22,677 nt of DNA. It comes from Multifurca ochricompacta. Taxonomy: Eukaryota > Basidiomycota > Agaricomycetes > Russulales > Russulaceae. The translations under genes were made by a program, and so were the position numbers. Of the stretch, positions 8,908 through 17,136 are shown piece after piece; position 1 is the stretch's first letter; the number at the start of each line of letters is the position of its first letter. The notes under the pieces were generated by a model, which saw only the letters and a program-made list of their open reading frames with translations, was not told the origin of the DNA and searched no databases. The stretch spans positions 1 through 22,677 of the forward strand of contig WTXG01000442.1 of assembly GCA_022496185.1 (NCBI GenBank), given 5' to 3'.

Positions 8908-9553
8908 ACGTCTATGGGGACGAACACCAATTAACCTTGCACAATAAGGGATCAAAAGTCCCTGTTATTCAATGCCATCCGGCAATTCCTGGCCAAACTA
9001 TCTATTGGCTTCATTCTAAGATCGCTAATTTACGATCTTACTCCACAATCTACACTGTAGATTACGATCGAATGCATAAGCGCCTAGGACATCCTTCAAA
9101 GGAAGTCTTACGTCATGCCAAAGATCACACTAAGGGATTCCCCTGAGATCTATCTTATCTGAAGACAGCTCCCTTATGCCCGGGATGCGCACAAGGCAAG
9201 ATGCCTTCGCAATCTTATCTCCCGTCTGAAACACGTGCCTCAAAGCCATTTGAGCGCATTCATTCAGATCTGAAGATCTTCCTGGTAGAATCTTATCATA
9301 AATACAAATATTTTATCAGCTTTATTGATGATTATATGTCATTCGCGTGGATTGTCTGTTTGCGCACTAAGTCTGCTGCAATAAATGCTTTGCGACAATT
9401 CCTTGCCATGATCAAAAATCAACATAACACCACCATTAAAGAGTGGATGTCTGATGCTGGTGGCGAATACAAGTCTGATGTATTTATGAATGTACTAAAA
9501 GATGAAGGGATAAAAATCCTACAGAGCGTGCCTTATACTCCCCAACAAAACGC
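8905..9553 (+). pseudogene. copia pol segment: integrase zinc domain and first two catalytic Asp
   Basis: A third frame carries the integrase start. The HHCC zinc domain is visible as HKRLGH (near 9073-9090) and CPGCAQGK (near 9178-9201). The core has D1 in FERIHSDLK and D2 in SDAGGEYKS. The frame is cut by an in-frame TGA at 9144-9146, where CGA (Arg) would fit, and is lost again near 9553 just after TPQQN, with a net shift of two missing bases or one extra. The integrase would insert the cDNA with a 5-bp staggered cut, which matches the CCAAC duplication. Confidence 0.82.
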
Positions 9554-10299
9554 CTGCGGAGCGCTTCATGCGCACTTGTATGGATAAAGCGCAATCGATG
9601 CGCATTGAGTCATGTCTTCCAGACTCTTGGTGGGAATTTGCTGTATTGCATGCGGTGCATCTCTACAATAGGACTCCTGTACGTCGCCTGAAATGGCAGA
9701 CACCTTATGAAAAACTACATGGAGAGGCACCAGAGATATCTCATTTGCGCGTCTTTGGATGTGGTGCGTATGTCTACATTCCTGAAGAACGTCGCAGCAA
9801 TAAACTAGCACCTAAGTCCGAACTTATGGTGTACATTGGGCAGGCAGATGGCATTAAAGGCCATCTGTTCATGAGGCTTAGCAATAATCAATTATACACG
9901 CAAGCTACAGCCCTATTTGATGAGAATCTCTTCCCTAAGTGTGATTCCACCAGACGGCGTGGAGTTACAAAATTGAATGAGCCTCTACATACTGAAGGGC
10001 CGGATACACAGCCCATTCCTTTAGTGGACGATGATGATTTCCTACCATCTCGCCTTCCACCTTCCAAACAAATAGAAGGACCTCAGGTTCTTGACGAAGA
10101 ACCTAGCGCTTCACAGCCAGAGGTACCCTTGCCTTCTCCTGTGCCAGAACAACAACCAGTGCCTTTGCGGCCTCTACATGGGAAAGGAAAGTTGCACTTC
10201 GCCCTGGGAATGTCTATGGGGATAACAGGCACCCCGTCGATCAGATTACAGACATTCAGCGGATGCGGCAATGGAGATGAGCAGTGGAACCCGGGGTAG
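9554..10299 (+). pseudogene. copia pol segment: integrase third catalytic residue and C-terminal region
   Basis: The frame resumes with AERFMRT, supplying the third catalytic residue (E). The usual copia block follows (SWWEFAVLHAVHLYNRTPVRR, then HLRVFGCGAYVYIPEERR), then a Pro/Glu-rich linker towards RT. The frame is lost near 10190: RPGNVYGDNRHPVDQI is readable one frame over, until about 10277. At least two more single-base losses therefore separate this part from RT. Confidence 0.8.
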
Positions 10300-12070
10300 C
10301 TCCCCGATTCCATCTGCGCGTTTGAGACAGGTTCCTGGTCCTAGTCTCGACACTCCGGCCCACACTAGCGACGATCCGCTTACACCCATCAGGGGGAGTG
10401 ATGATGAAGTTGAGGATCTGGTAGATCTCGTATCTCAACTAGCCCAGGAAGGGGGAGGAGAATTTGTGAATTATCTGCTCGCCAAAGCAGTTCCACATGA
10501 TTCACAGCCACTAGACATGTCCAATATACGAGAATGGACATATAGAGATATTTTGCGCATGCCTGACGCGCAACAAAAGGAATGGAAGACTGCCTGTCGC
10601 GAAGAACTTGAGGCACTTCGCAGACGGAATGTCTTTACACTTGTGGACCCTCCCAAAGGGAGGAAGACAATAAAAAACAGATGGGTCTTTGACCAAAAAT
10701 CTGATGGTCGTAAGAAAGCCAGGCTTGTTGCCAAAGGCTTTTCTCAGGTTGAAGGCATTGACTTTAATGAAATATTCTCGCCTGTTGTAAGGTTTGAGAC
10801 TGTCCGGTTGATGCTCGCGCTTGCAGCGCTTGAGGATTGGCACATCACTGGATTAGATGTCAAAAGTGCTTTCCTGTATGGTGAACTAGATGAAGAGCTA
10901 TACATGGAACAACCTGAAGGTTTCAAAATTAAAGGACAAGAAACCAAAGTGCTACGACTACAACGCGCCATTTATGGTCTTAAACAAGCTGCCTTAGCAT
11001 GGTGGAAGGCGCTGGATAAATCCATGGCAGCGATGGGCTGTAAACGCCTACTCTCAGACTCAGGCCTATTTCTATATAAGGCTAATAATGGGTCAATCGT
11101 CGTCATCATTGTATATGTCGATGATGCGTTATTTATGGGGAATGACAAAGTCCTAGTCAGAAAATTAAAAACTGACTTTATGAACAAATGGGAGTGCAGG
11201 GATCTAGAAGATACAAAGGAGTTCTTGCGAATGCGCATAACTAGGAAGGATGGCAAAATTCTACTTGATCAACAGCCATACCTAACTAAAGTGCTGCAAC
11301 GCTTTGGGATGCTCAACGCGAAATTTGCACCCACTCCTCTCCCAGAAGGCTATCATCCAGAGCCTAACACTGAACCTGCTGATCCTTCCATTCGTTCAAA
11401 GTTCCAACAAGTAATCGGCTCATTACTTTACATTATGTTGGGCACGCGACCAGATATTGCCTTTGCAGTGACAAGGCTATCTCAATTTGCCGCTAATCCA
11501 TCTCAAGATCATCTTGATCGAGCACTGTATATCTGCCGATATTTAGCCAGCACATCCGATTACATGCTTATCTACGATGGCAGATCAAATGGCGGATTGA
11601 TCGCGTGCGCTGATTCTGATTGGGCGTCAAACCCAATAGATCGCCGATCTACTACTGGATATATGGTGAAAATAGCGAATGGGATATTCAGCTGGAATTC
11701 TAGAGCGCAAAAGACCACAGCGCTCTCATCCACTGAAGCAGAATACATGTCGCTTTCTGACACAATGCGACAGATTGTATGGATCAAATCGCTTCTAAGC
11801 GAAATTGGCATTGATCTAGGACCCATTCCCCTCTGCGGTGATAACCAAGGCTCCATCTTTATGGCCTCTAATCCTGTACAAGAGTGATGGATAAAACATA
11901 TTGATATCCGCTTCCACTACATTAGACAAATTGTACAGGAGAAGAAAATTGAGCTATTCTTTATAGAAGGCTCTGAAAATCCCGCAGACATGTTCACCAA
12001 GAATTTGGGACGTGTCAAATTCCTGAAATTCAGGAGTCAACTTGGGCTAGAGATTAACTCGCCTAAGTAG
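10271..12070 (+). pseudogene. copia pol segment: reverse transcriptase and RNase H
   Basis: This is the longest surviving frame. The RT (RVT_2) begins near residue 85 (EWKTACREELEAL, then NRWVFDQKSDG and ARLVAKGFSQ). The palm block includes LDVKSAFLYGELDEELYM, and the catalytic YVDD is at 11114-11125, about residue 282. RNase H of the copia type follows with ADSDWA, STEAEYMSLSD and DNQGS. A TGA at 11885-11887 interrupts the end, where copia proteins usually have a charged residue; the frame continues unbroken after it (WIKHIDIRFHYIR, then NPADMFTKNL) to TAG at 12068-12070. The ATG at 10271 is not a real start. Confidence 0.9.
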
Positions 12071-12107
12071 GGATAATTGCTTAGCACGCTTAGCAGCGGC
12101 ACTTAGC

Positions 12108-12116
12108 AAGGGGGAG
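12108..12116 (+). promoter_or_regulatory. polypurine tract
   Basis: AAGGGGGAG directly precedes the 3' LTR, in the position of the plus-strand primer of LTR retrotransposons. Confidence 0.8.
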
Positions 12117-12463
12117 TGTTGAACCAAGATACCGGTACAGAGGCTCCAGGATAGCGGTACGACATGATTGTGATCACGCATAGATAACGCAAGTAAGAAC
12201 GCGTTCATAATTAGCTAGATTACTTAGAATATACATCTAAGATCGGGCATGTGATCAAATCACATCAATAACGAGATAACGCACTCGTATAATTAAGTAG
12301 CCAATATAGTACATTAAATTGTATATAAACTACTGTATAACTGCTATAGATTAAGCAGTTGCTATCGCATTAACGACTGCATCTAAGTCTCAAAGTAAAA
12401 CAAAGGTGAGATAGCTAGCAGTAATGTAGTATCTAGTGTAGGCTGCACCATACCTGTTCTATA
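12117..12463 (+). repeat. copia 3' LTR (347 bp)
   Basis: The same length as the 5' LTR with seven differences, each a C/T or G/A change at a CpG. Left/right positions: 6473/12148, 6480/12155, 6505/12180, 6605/12280, 6628/12303, 6691/12366, 6772/12447. The intact CG is in the 5' LTR at four sites and in the 3' LTR at three. Confidence 0.92.
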
Positions 12464-12584
12464 CCAACATGTGAGATGACAAAACCAGTATCTGGTGGTC
12501 ATGGGAATGCATTGACAGTCATGTGACAATGTTTAATAAGTTGAACACACACCAAATAATCATCAAGAACACTTGCTTCTTACC

Positions 12585-12949
12585 ATGCATGCCCTCTCTG
12601 CTGCCAAAAGGACTCACATCATCTCCCTCCTCACTTCAGGCAAATCTGCCCATAAAGTGTCAACTATGACTGGCCATGGCACTATTATCATCTCAAGATG
12701 GGTCATAAATACTGCCCTTACCATCCCAAGTCAAATGGAGGGAGACCAAGGAAGCTGACAGAGAGAAATGCTCAGCATGCTGTTTGCCTTATCTCCTCTG
12801 GCAGGGCAGACACAGATGTGGAAGTGACTAGAGCACTTCAGAAGTTGTTAATGGGTTCCTCTATCAACATAATATGCCCATCCATCCTCTCATCAAGTTT
12901 TCAAGCCATAACTGGCCCCTCCCATATCATACACCCCCATTCCATCATA
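12585..12949 (+). pseudogene. Tc1/mariner transposase N-terminal half (fold-back 2, left arm)
   Basis: From an ATG at 12585 the frame encodes a helix-turn-helix (SAAKRTHIISLLTSGKSAHK), breaks at TGG-GTC near 12700 where one base appears missing, and resumes one frame over with CPYHPKSNGGRPRKL and a second helical DNA-binding block (SSGRADTDVEVTRALQ). The GRPRKL stretch resembles the AT-hook-like linker of Tc1 transposases. Coding similarity fades after about 12860, and no DDE domain follows. Confidence 0.7.
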
Positions 12950-13169
12950 AGTGCAATAGGCCACAAAACCAATCCAATGACATTGCTACACAAAACATTT
13001 TATATATCATGAACCACTGACCCAATTGACATCAGTATAGGCTCTAAGTGACACTTAGATGATACAATATCATCTACCAATTTCTACTAATTTTGGAAAT
13101 TATTCCTATGGTGTGGTTGGTCAATCTCTTCAGGATGGTTAAACATTGGAATGGTTTTGTGGGTTACTG

Positions 13170-13534
13170 TATGATGGAATGGGGGTGTATGATATGGGAG
13201 GGGCCAGTTATGGCTTGAAAACTTGATGAGAGGATGGATGGGCATATTATGTTGATAGAGGAACCCATTAACAACTTCTGAAGTGCTCTAGTCACTTCCA
13301 CATCTGTGTCTGCCCTGCCAGAGGAGATAAGGCAAACAGCATGCTGAGCATTTCTCTCTGTCAGCTTCCTTGGTCTCCCTCCATTTGACTTGGGATGGTA
13401 AGGGCAGTATTTATGACCCATCTTGAGATGATAATAGTGCCATGGCCAGTCATAGTTGACACTTTATGGGCAGATTTGCCTGAAGTGAGGAGGGAGATGA
13501 TGTGAGTCCTTTTGGCAGCAGAGAGGGCATGCAT
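13170..13534 (-). pseudogene. Tc1/mariner transposase N-terminal half (fold-back 2, right arm, inverted)
   Basis: The exact inverted copy of 12585-12949, starting from an ATG at 13534. It contains the same frame break, so the arms share the lesion and it predates the inversion or has been homogenised. The two copies face each other across the 220-bp centre. Confidence 0.7.
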
Positions 13535-14397
13535 GGTAAGAAGCAAGTGTTCTTGATGATTATTTGGTGTGTGTTCAACTTATTAAACATTGTCACATGA
13601 CTGTCAATGCATTCCCATGACCACCAGATACTGGTTTTGTCATCTCACATGTTGGCCACAAAACCATTCCAATGATAATGCCTCACAAAACATTTTATAT
13701 ATCATGAACCACTGATCCAATTGACATTATTATAGGCTCTAATTGAAGCTTAGATGCTACACTATCATCTACCAATTTGTACTAATTTTGGAAATTATTC
13801 TCATTGTGTGGTAGGTCAATCTCTTCAGGGTGGCCAAACATTGGAATGGTTTTGTGGGCTACTGTAAGTACTAATAATTTTACCTTGTGATCCAAGTATT
13901 AACATTAACATTGAATCCATAGGCCAGAGGATCACCCTTGAAGAATGTGTGTGATGATCTTCCTGTGTTTGCTGCACCCAAACCCTCAAATCTACAAGAC
14001 AAGCTGGAGTGCTTCCTCAGCACAGACCCAGAGTATGTAAAGGATGCTCTTGCTTGGTGGTATGAGCATTGACTCATGTACCCATGGCTTTCTTGAATGG
14101 CAATGGATTATCTCACAATACCAGGTAAGTAATGAAATTGTTATAAGAGTTTTTGGGTCTACTAATACACATATTTCAGCAACATCTGTGAATGTCAAGC
14201 AGGTTTTCAGCACAGGCTGCGTTCTTTTGTCACATCTCCACTCTCACCTCTCAGTTCAGTCAACTCGAGCTTTGATGATGGTTGGGGAATGGAGCAAGCT
14301 GGGATATGTAAAGAATAGTGATGTGAAAGCCGCAACTATTCTCCCAGAGGTTGAGGGAGAGGAGGAGGAGCTTGAGGAAGATTGGGATTTGATTTGA

Positions 14398-14812
14398 CTG
14401 GCATTATTTACTAGTATAATCAGTAACTACTTATACTTATCATATGGAAAAAGTGGGTGAGAAGGTACTGGTGTTAGTCCAGTATAATGTAGGCTGGATT
14501 TGCAGTTGGCAATAGCATGAAGATTGACTTGTAGAGCAGAGCAAGTGTGAATAAGAGTAAATTCAATTTGAGATCTGAGTCAATGCAGACAGTTGGATGG
14601 AAGGGAATCAAATTGGATAATTGATTCAAAGTTATGGTCATTGTACACTACAAGTCATTCAGAATGAAATGCAAGGCAAAGGGGCATGCACATGAAAGAA
14701 GTGGAACTGTATGCTGAAAATGCAGAACAGTCATGCAATCTTATCTCCTCAGGTCTGGTCAGGCTGGTTATCCAAAATGCACAGAAATGCACAGAACAGT
14801 CGCACTTGTATG
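14398..14812. other. 3' flank of hAT1, no gene
   Basis: This follows the hAT1 stop and is AT-rich with no recognisable ORF. It probably holds the hAT1 3' UTR and end, but I could not identify a terminal inverted repeat. Near 14755 the words CAGGCTGG..TATCCAAAATGCACA match the repeat copies around 15318 and 16950. Confidence 0.4.
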
Positions 14813-15186
14813 AAATGTGTTGAACCAAGATACTGGTACAGAGGTTCTGAGATAGTGGTCCAACATGATTGTGATCACACATAGATAAAACAAGTAATGA
14901 GATCAAAAACACATTCACAAATTAATTAGATACTTAGGATATACATCTAAGATCTGACATATGATCAAATCACATCATTAAACGAGATAACGAGATAATG
15001 CATTCATTTAATCTAGTAGCTGATATAGTACATAGAATGTATATAAACACTGTATAACTACTGTAATAAAGTAGTTGCTATCACTCTATTGAAAGCATCT
15101 AAGCCTCACAGCTAACAAGGTGAGATAAGATAGTAGTAAAGTAGTATCTAAAGTACAAGCCTGCACCATGCCTGTTCCACAAAATG
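14813..15186 (+). mobile_element. copia solo LTR (364 bp) with target duplication AAATG
   Basis: The block 14818-15181 starts TGTTGAACCAAGATACTGGT and ends CTGTTCCACA. It is flanked by AAATG at 14813-14817 and 15182-15186. It is a diverged relative of the 347-bp LTRs of the full copia, and many of its differences are CpG losses. It keeps the canonical CA end, GTATATAAAC (near 15040) and the stem-loop AACTAC..GTAGTT at 15056-15076. Confidence 0.88.
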
Positions 15187-15570
15187 AAATAAAATAAGAA
15201 TGTAAATAAAGAATCAAATTAATCTTCTGAACATAAATCAGCAATTATTGAGGGATCCTGAGTAGCCACAAATGAACACATTGTATCCAAGTGCATATCT
15301 CCCAGACTGGGATGGTCCAGGCCAATTGTCCAAAATGTGCAATGCAACCAAAGAACTTGCATGCGTTTCATTTTATGGGTAACCTGGGTATCAAAACAAA
15401 TATCCAGGGGTTACCCCTGCCAATCACTATGCATTTGTCAATTATTTTTGCATTCTGTGTGGTTATCTGACAGGCTTTTCATTCAATGTTCTATTACATC
15501 CTATTTAATCATCTCTGTATATTGGGGTGGATTTTAGTTGTGCTTGTATAAAATTGAGACCAGAATAATA
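15187..15570. repeat. unknown repeat, copy 1
   Basis: This sequence, from an AATAAAATAA-type start through GAGGGATCCTGAGTAGCCA, then TCCAAAATGTGCAATGCAA and GGGGTTACCCCTGCC (near 15405-15420), recurs in the same order in copy 2. I see no coding motif or terminal repeat. The part after 15420 has no clear partner. Confidence 0.55.
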
Positions 15571-15667
15571 AAATAAAAATGGAATAATGAATTATCTTAA
15601 TCTTCTGAGCATAAAACAAGAGTCATTGAGGGATCTTAAGCAGCCATAAATGAACGCATTGTGTATC
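15571..15667. repeat. unknown repeat, copy 2, left part
   Basis: A direct repeat of 15184-15300 (TTAATCTTCTGAGCATAAA, then ATTGAGGGATC and AAATGAACGCATTG). It is interrupted by the 1,261-bp solo LTR and continues at 16939. Confidence 0.6.
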
Positions 15668-16078
15668 TCCTTTGTTATGACCCTACTCTTTTTCCTGACC
15701 CTGCACACCATGCCTTATTCCTTGCACCATCCTTGATCTCCTCCTTCTCTGGACCACTCTTTGATGCCCTTGACCTGTTGCCTTGGGACCTTCCTTGATG
15801 CCTGTGGCCTGTGTGCCCAGGACCCTACCCTGATTCCTGTGACATTGTTCATAGGACTGACCTCCCATGCTGCCATTTACACCTAACCTGCTGGTAGTTA
15901 TGCTGCTACACTGTTGGATGTATACCACCCTTCCTTGCTGCCTTGGCTTATGCCTTGGCCACTGCTCCTGACCCTGTCCCTGTGCTTGACACCCATAGGA
16001 ACCCCTGACATTGTCCCTGCCAATCTGACCAGTCCAGACAACTAGACGACTTTGGCTTGTACTTGACCCTCTGCCAGT

Positions 16079-16168
16079 CATGTGACCTCTGGCCATGTGA
16101 TCCCTGACCATGTGATCCTTGACCATGTGATCCCTGACCATGTGACTTTGGACCATGTGATCCCTGAC
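16079..16168 (+). promoter_or_regulatory. six CATGTG boxes at exact 15-bp spacing
   Basis: CATGTG begins at 16079, 16094, 16109, 16124, 16139 and 16154; the repeat unit is CATGTGATCCCTGAC. CATGTG fits the CANNTG E-box bound by bHLH factors. Placement upstream of the LTR TATA box suggests an enhancer array; this is inferred. Confidence 0.6.
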
Positions 16169-16487
16169 CCTGATTACAGCATCTTCATCTGATCATTTAC
16201 CCCTTTCTGATCACATGGCCCATCTGGCTTATCATTCGCTTCTCTGATTCCTGTGGGAGTATTCCCACATCCACCCTGACTCCTGTGGGACCTGTTATCT
16301 CCCCATTTACCCCTGACCCTGGTGGGAATCCTCCCACACTGATATGACTCCTGTGGGGCTGTCCCACATGATTATGCTTCTGATAAGGCTTATCCTTATC
16401 ATGGACTATATTTGACATCTTATCTGCTATTGGATGATAAGGACTCTGACCCTGTTCCTGATTAGCTACAAACCAGATCCCCATACA

Positions 16488-16500
16488 GTATATAAGACCC
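16488..16500 (+). promoter_or_regulatory. TATA box of the gypsy-type solo LTR
   Basis: GTATATAAGACCC is identical to the core of the other gypsy-type solo LTR (973-961, minus). It lies about 815 bp into the LTR. Confidence 0.6.
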
Positions 16501-16938
16501 TGTAGACAGTTTGTACAACCCTAGATTTGACCTCTTGTGCCTTCAGCCTAGAGATCTTAGACCCCAATACATCAGAAGCCTTTTCTCCCTTTTTTGCGTC
16601 CTTGAGATCCCTGCAGGGACCCCCATTGCCTCTGGCAATGGGTGTGTACCCTTCCTTTTGAACCCCTCTGCCACTCCCTAAGGGCTCCAGTGCATTTGGT
16701 GTGCTTCCAGCACAGCAGCTGAGCCCTGTCCCCACTTAACAGCCTTAGGGGATTAGCTCCCTTTGGCTGGCTCATCCCGTCTCCCTCTGTGCTTGATTAT
16801 AGCACCAAACCTTAACCGATTCCGAAGCTAGACAGTGACCAGAACCTAGCCTTATTGTGCTAGGCTTGTGGCTGAGGTAATGGACCTGTGCCGACCCGTG
16901 CATGCCGCACAGAATGCTCTGCTGAGCGTAACATCCTT

Positions 16939-17136
16939 GGTCTGGGATGGCCCAGGCTGGATATCCAAAATGCACAATGCAAGTAAAAAACTTGCACACA
17001 TTTAACACAGGCAACCCACAGGTGACCTGTGGGTCACCTGTGGGTTACCTGTACCCATAGCAACAGGTATGGGTACAGGTACAGGTACCAATGAAGATAC
17101 CCGGGGTTACCCCTGCTATTCACTAACCCCATGAAC
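16939..17136. repeat. unknown repeat, copy 2, right part, with a GGTAC/CAGGT-rich palindromic patch
   Basis: This continues copy 2 (GGCTGGATATCCAAAATGCA, then GGGGTTACCCCTGCT). Where copy 1 has a short spacer, this copy has a run of alternating CACCTGTGGG and CAGGTGACC words at 17014-17082 that folds on itself, followed by GGTACAGGTACAGGTACC. Confidence 0.55.

Larger units (their letters stand above)
6437..12468 (+). mobile_element. near-complete Ty1/copia retrotransposon (6,022 bp), inactive
   Basis: The element spans 6442-12463 with target duplication CCAAC at 6437-6441 and 12464-12468. The empty-site sequence survives, inverted, at 13646-13664 (GTTGGCC..), which confirms the exact boundaries. 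Order: LTR, PBS, leader with seven hairpin repeats, gag, protease, integrase, reverse transcriptase-RNase H, polypurine tract, LTR; integrase before RT marks it as copia. LTRs differ at 7 of 347 sites (2.0%), all CpG transitions. Gag-pol should be one frame but has about five frameshifts and two TGA stops, so the copy is dead. Its LTR starts and ends like the solo LTR at 14818-15181. Confidence 0.92.
6226..13866. mobile_element. fold-back Tc1/mariner element 2 (1,610 bp without copia) with TA target duplication
   Basis: The element 6228-13864 is flanked by TA (6226-6227 and 13865-13866). It starts CAGTAGCCCACAAAACCATT, and the right end is the exact reverse complement. Without the copia insertion the arms are 6228-6441 plus 12469-12949 (695 bp) and 13170-13864 (695 bp); they look identical by eye. 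The 220-bp centre (12950-13169) is a third, diverged copy of the end module and finishes ..GGGTTACTG next to a TA. The arms carry only the N-terminal half of a Tc1/mariner transposase, of a different subfamily from element 1. It inserted into the TA inside the GTAAGT splice donor of a hAT1 intron (GT at 6225-6226). Confidence 0.85.
4114..14397 (+). pseudogene. hAT transposase pseudogene (hAT1), nine exons, split by fold-back 2 and copia
   Basis: This is a BED/hAT transposase lacking its 5' end, which was cut by the copia LTR at 4113. Exons: 4114-4497, 4556-4737, 4792-4998, 5052-5441, 5495-5764, 5810-6026, 6079-6224, 13923-14124, 14180-14397. The eight introns are 45-59 nt with GT-AG ends once the insertion is removed, and codon phase holds at every junction. 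Exon 1 encodes the BED zinc-finger-like domain (C..KHCKGKGQHYW, then LDTGDAKSTSNLRHHAK). Catalytic Asp candidates lie in FATDAW (exon 3) and CDNATNN (exon 4), the second followed by the CFAH motif. The last two exons form the C-terminal hAT dimerisation domain (WWYEH, then IPATSVNVKQVFS). An Asp-rich run lies near 5310-5340. Breaks: seven in-frame TGA codons (4590, 5612, 5924, 6090, 6168, 14070, 14094), all where arginine is usual or plausible, and a frameshift near 4607. About 740 codons remain. Confidence 0.85.
15668..16938 (+). mobile_element. solo LTR, gypsy type (1,261 bp), with target duplication TCCTT
   Basis: The block 15673-16933 starts TGTTATGACC and ends GAGCGTAACA, with TCCTT at 15668-15672 and 16934-16938. 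Its insertion splits the unknown repeat, which continues collinearly on both sides, confirming the boundaries. U3 contains six copies of a 15-bp repeat with CATGTG, several TGTGGGA..TCCCACA palindromes (16246-16370), and GTATATAAGACCC at 16488-16500. The long minus-strand ORF across 15683-16156 comes from these repeats and is not a gene. Confidence 0.85.

Noticed and set aside
15683..16156. 157-codon minus-strand ORF with repeated HMV-R/K-D units
   Set aside because: It is the antisense reading of the 15-bp CATGTGATCC repeats in a solo LTR and has no conserved domain.
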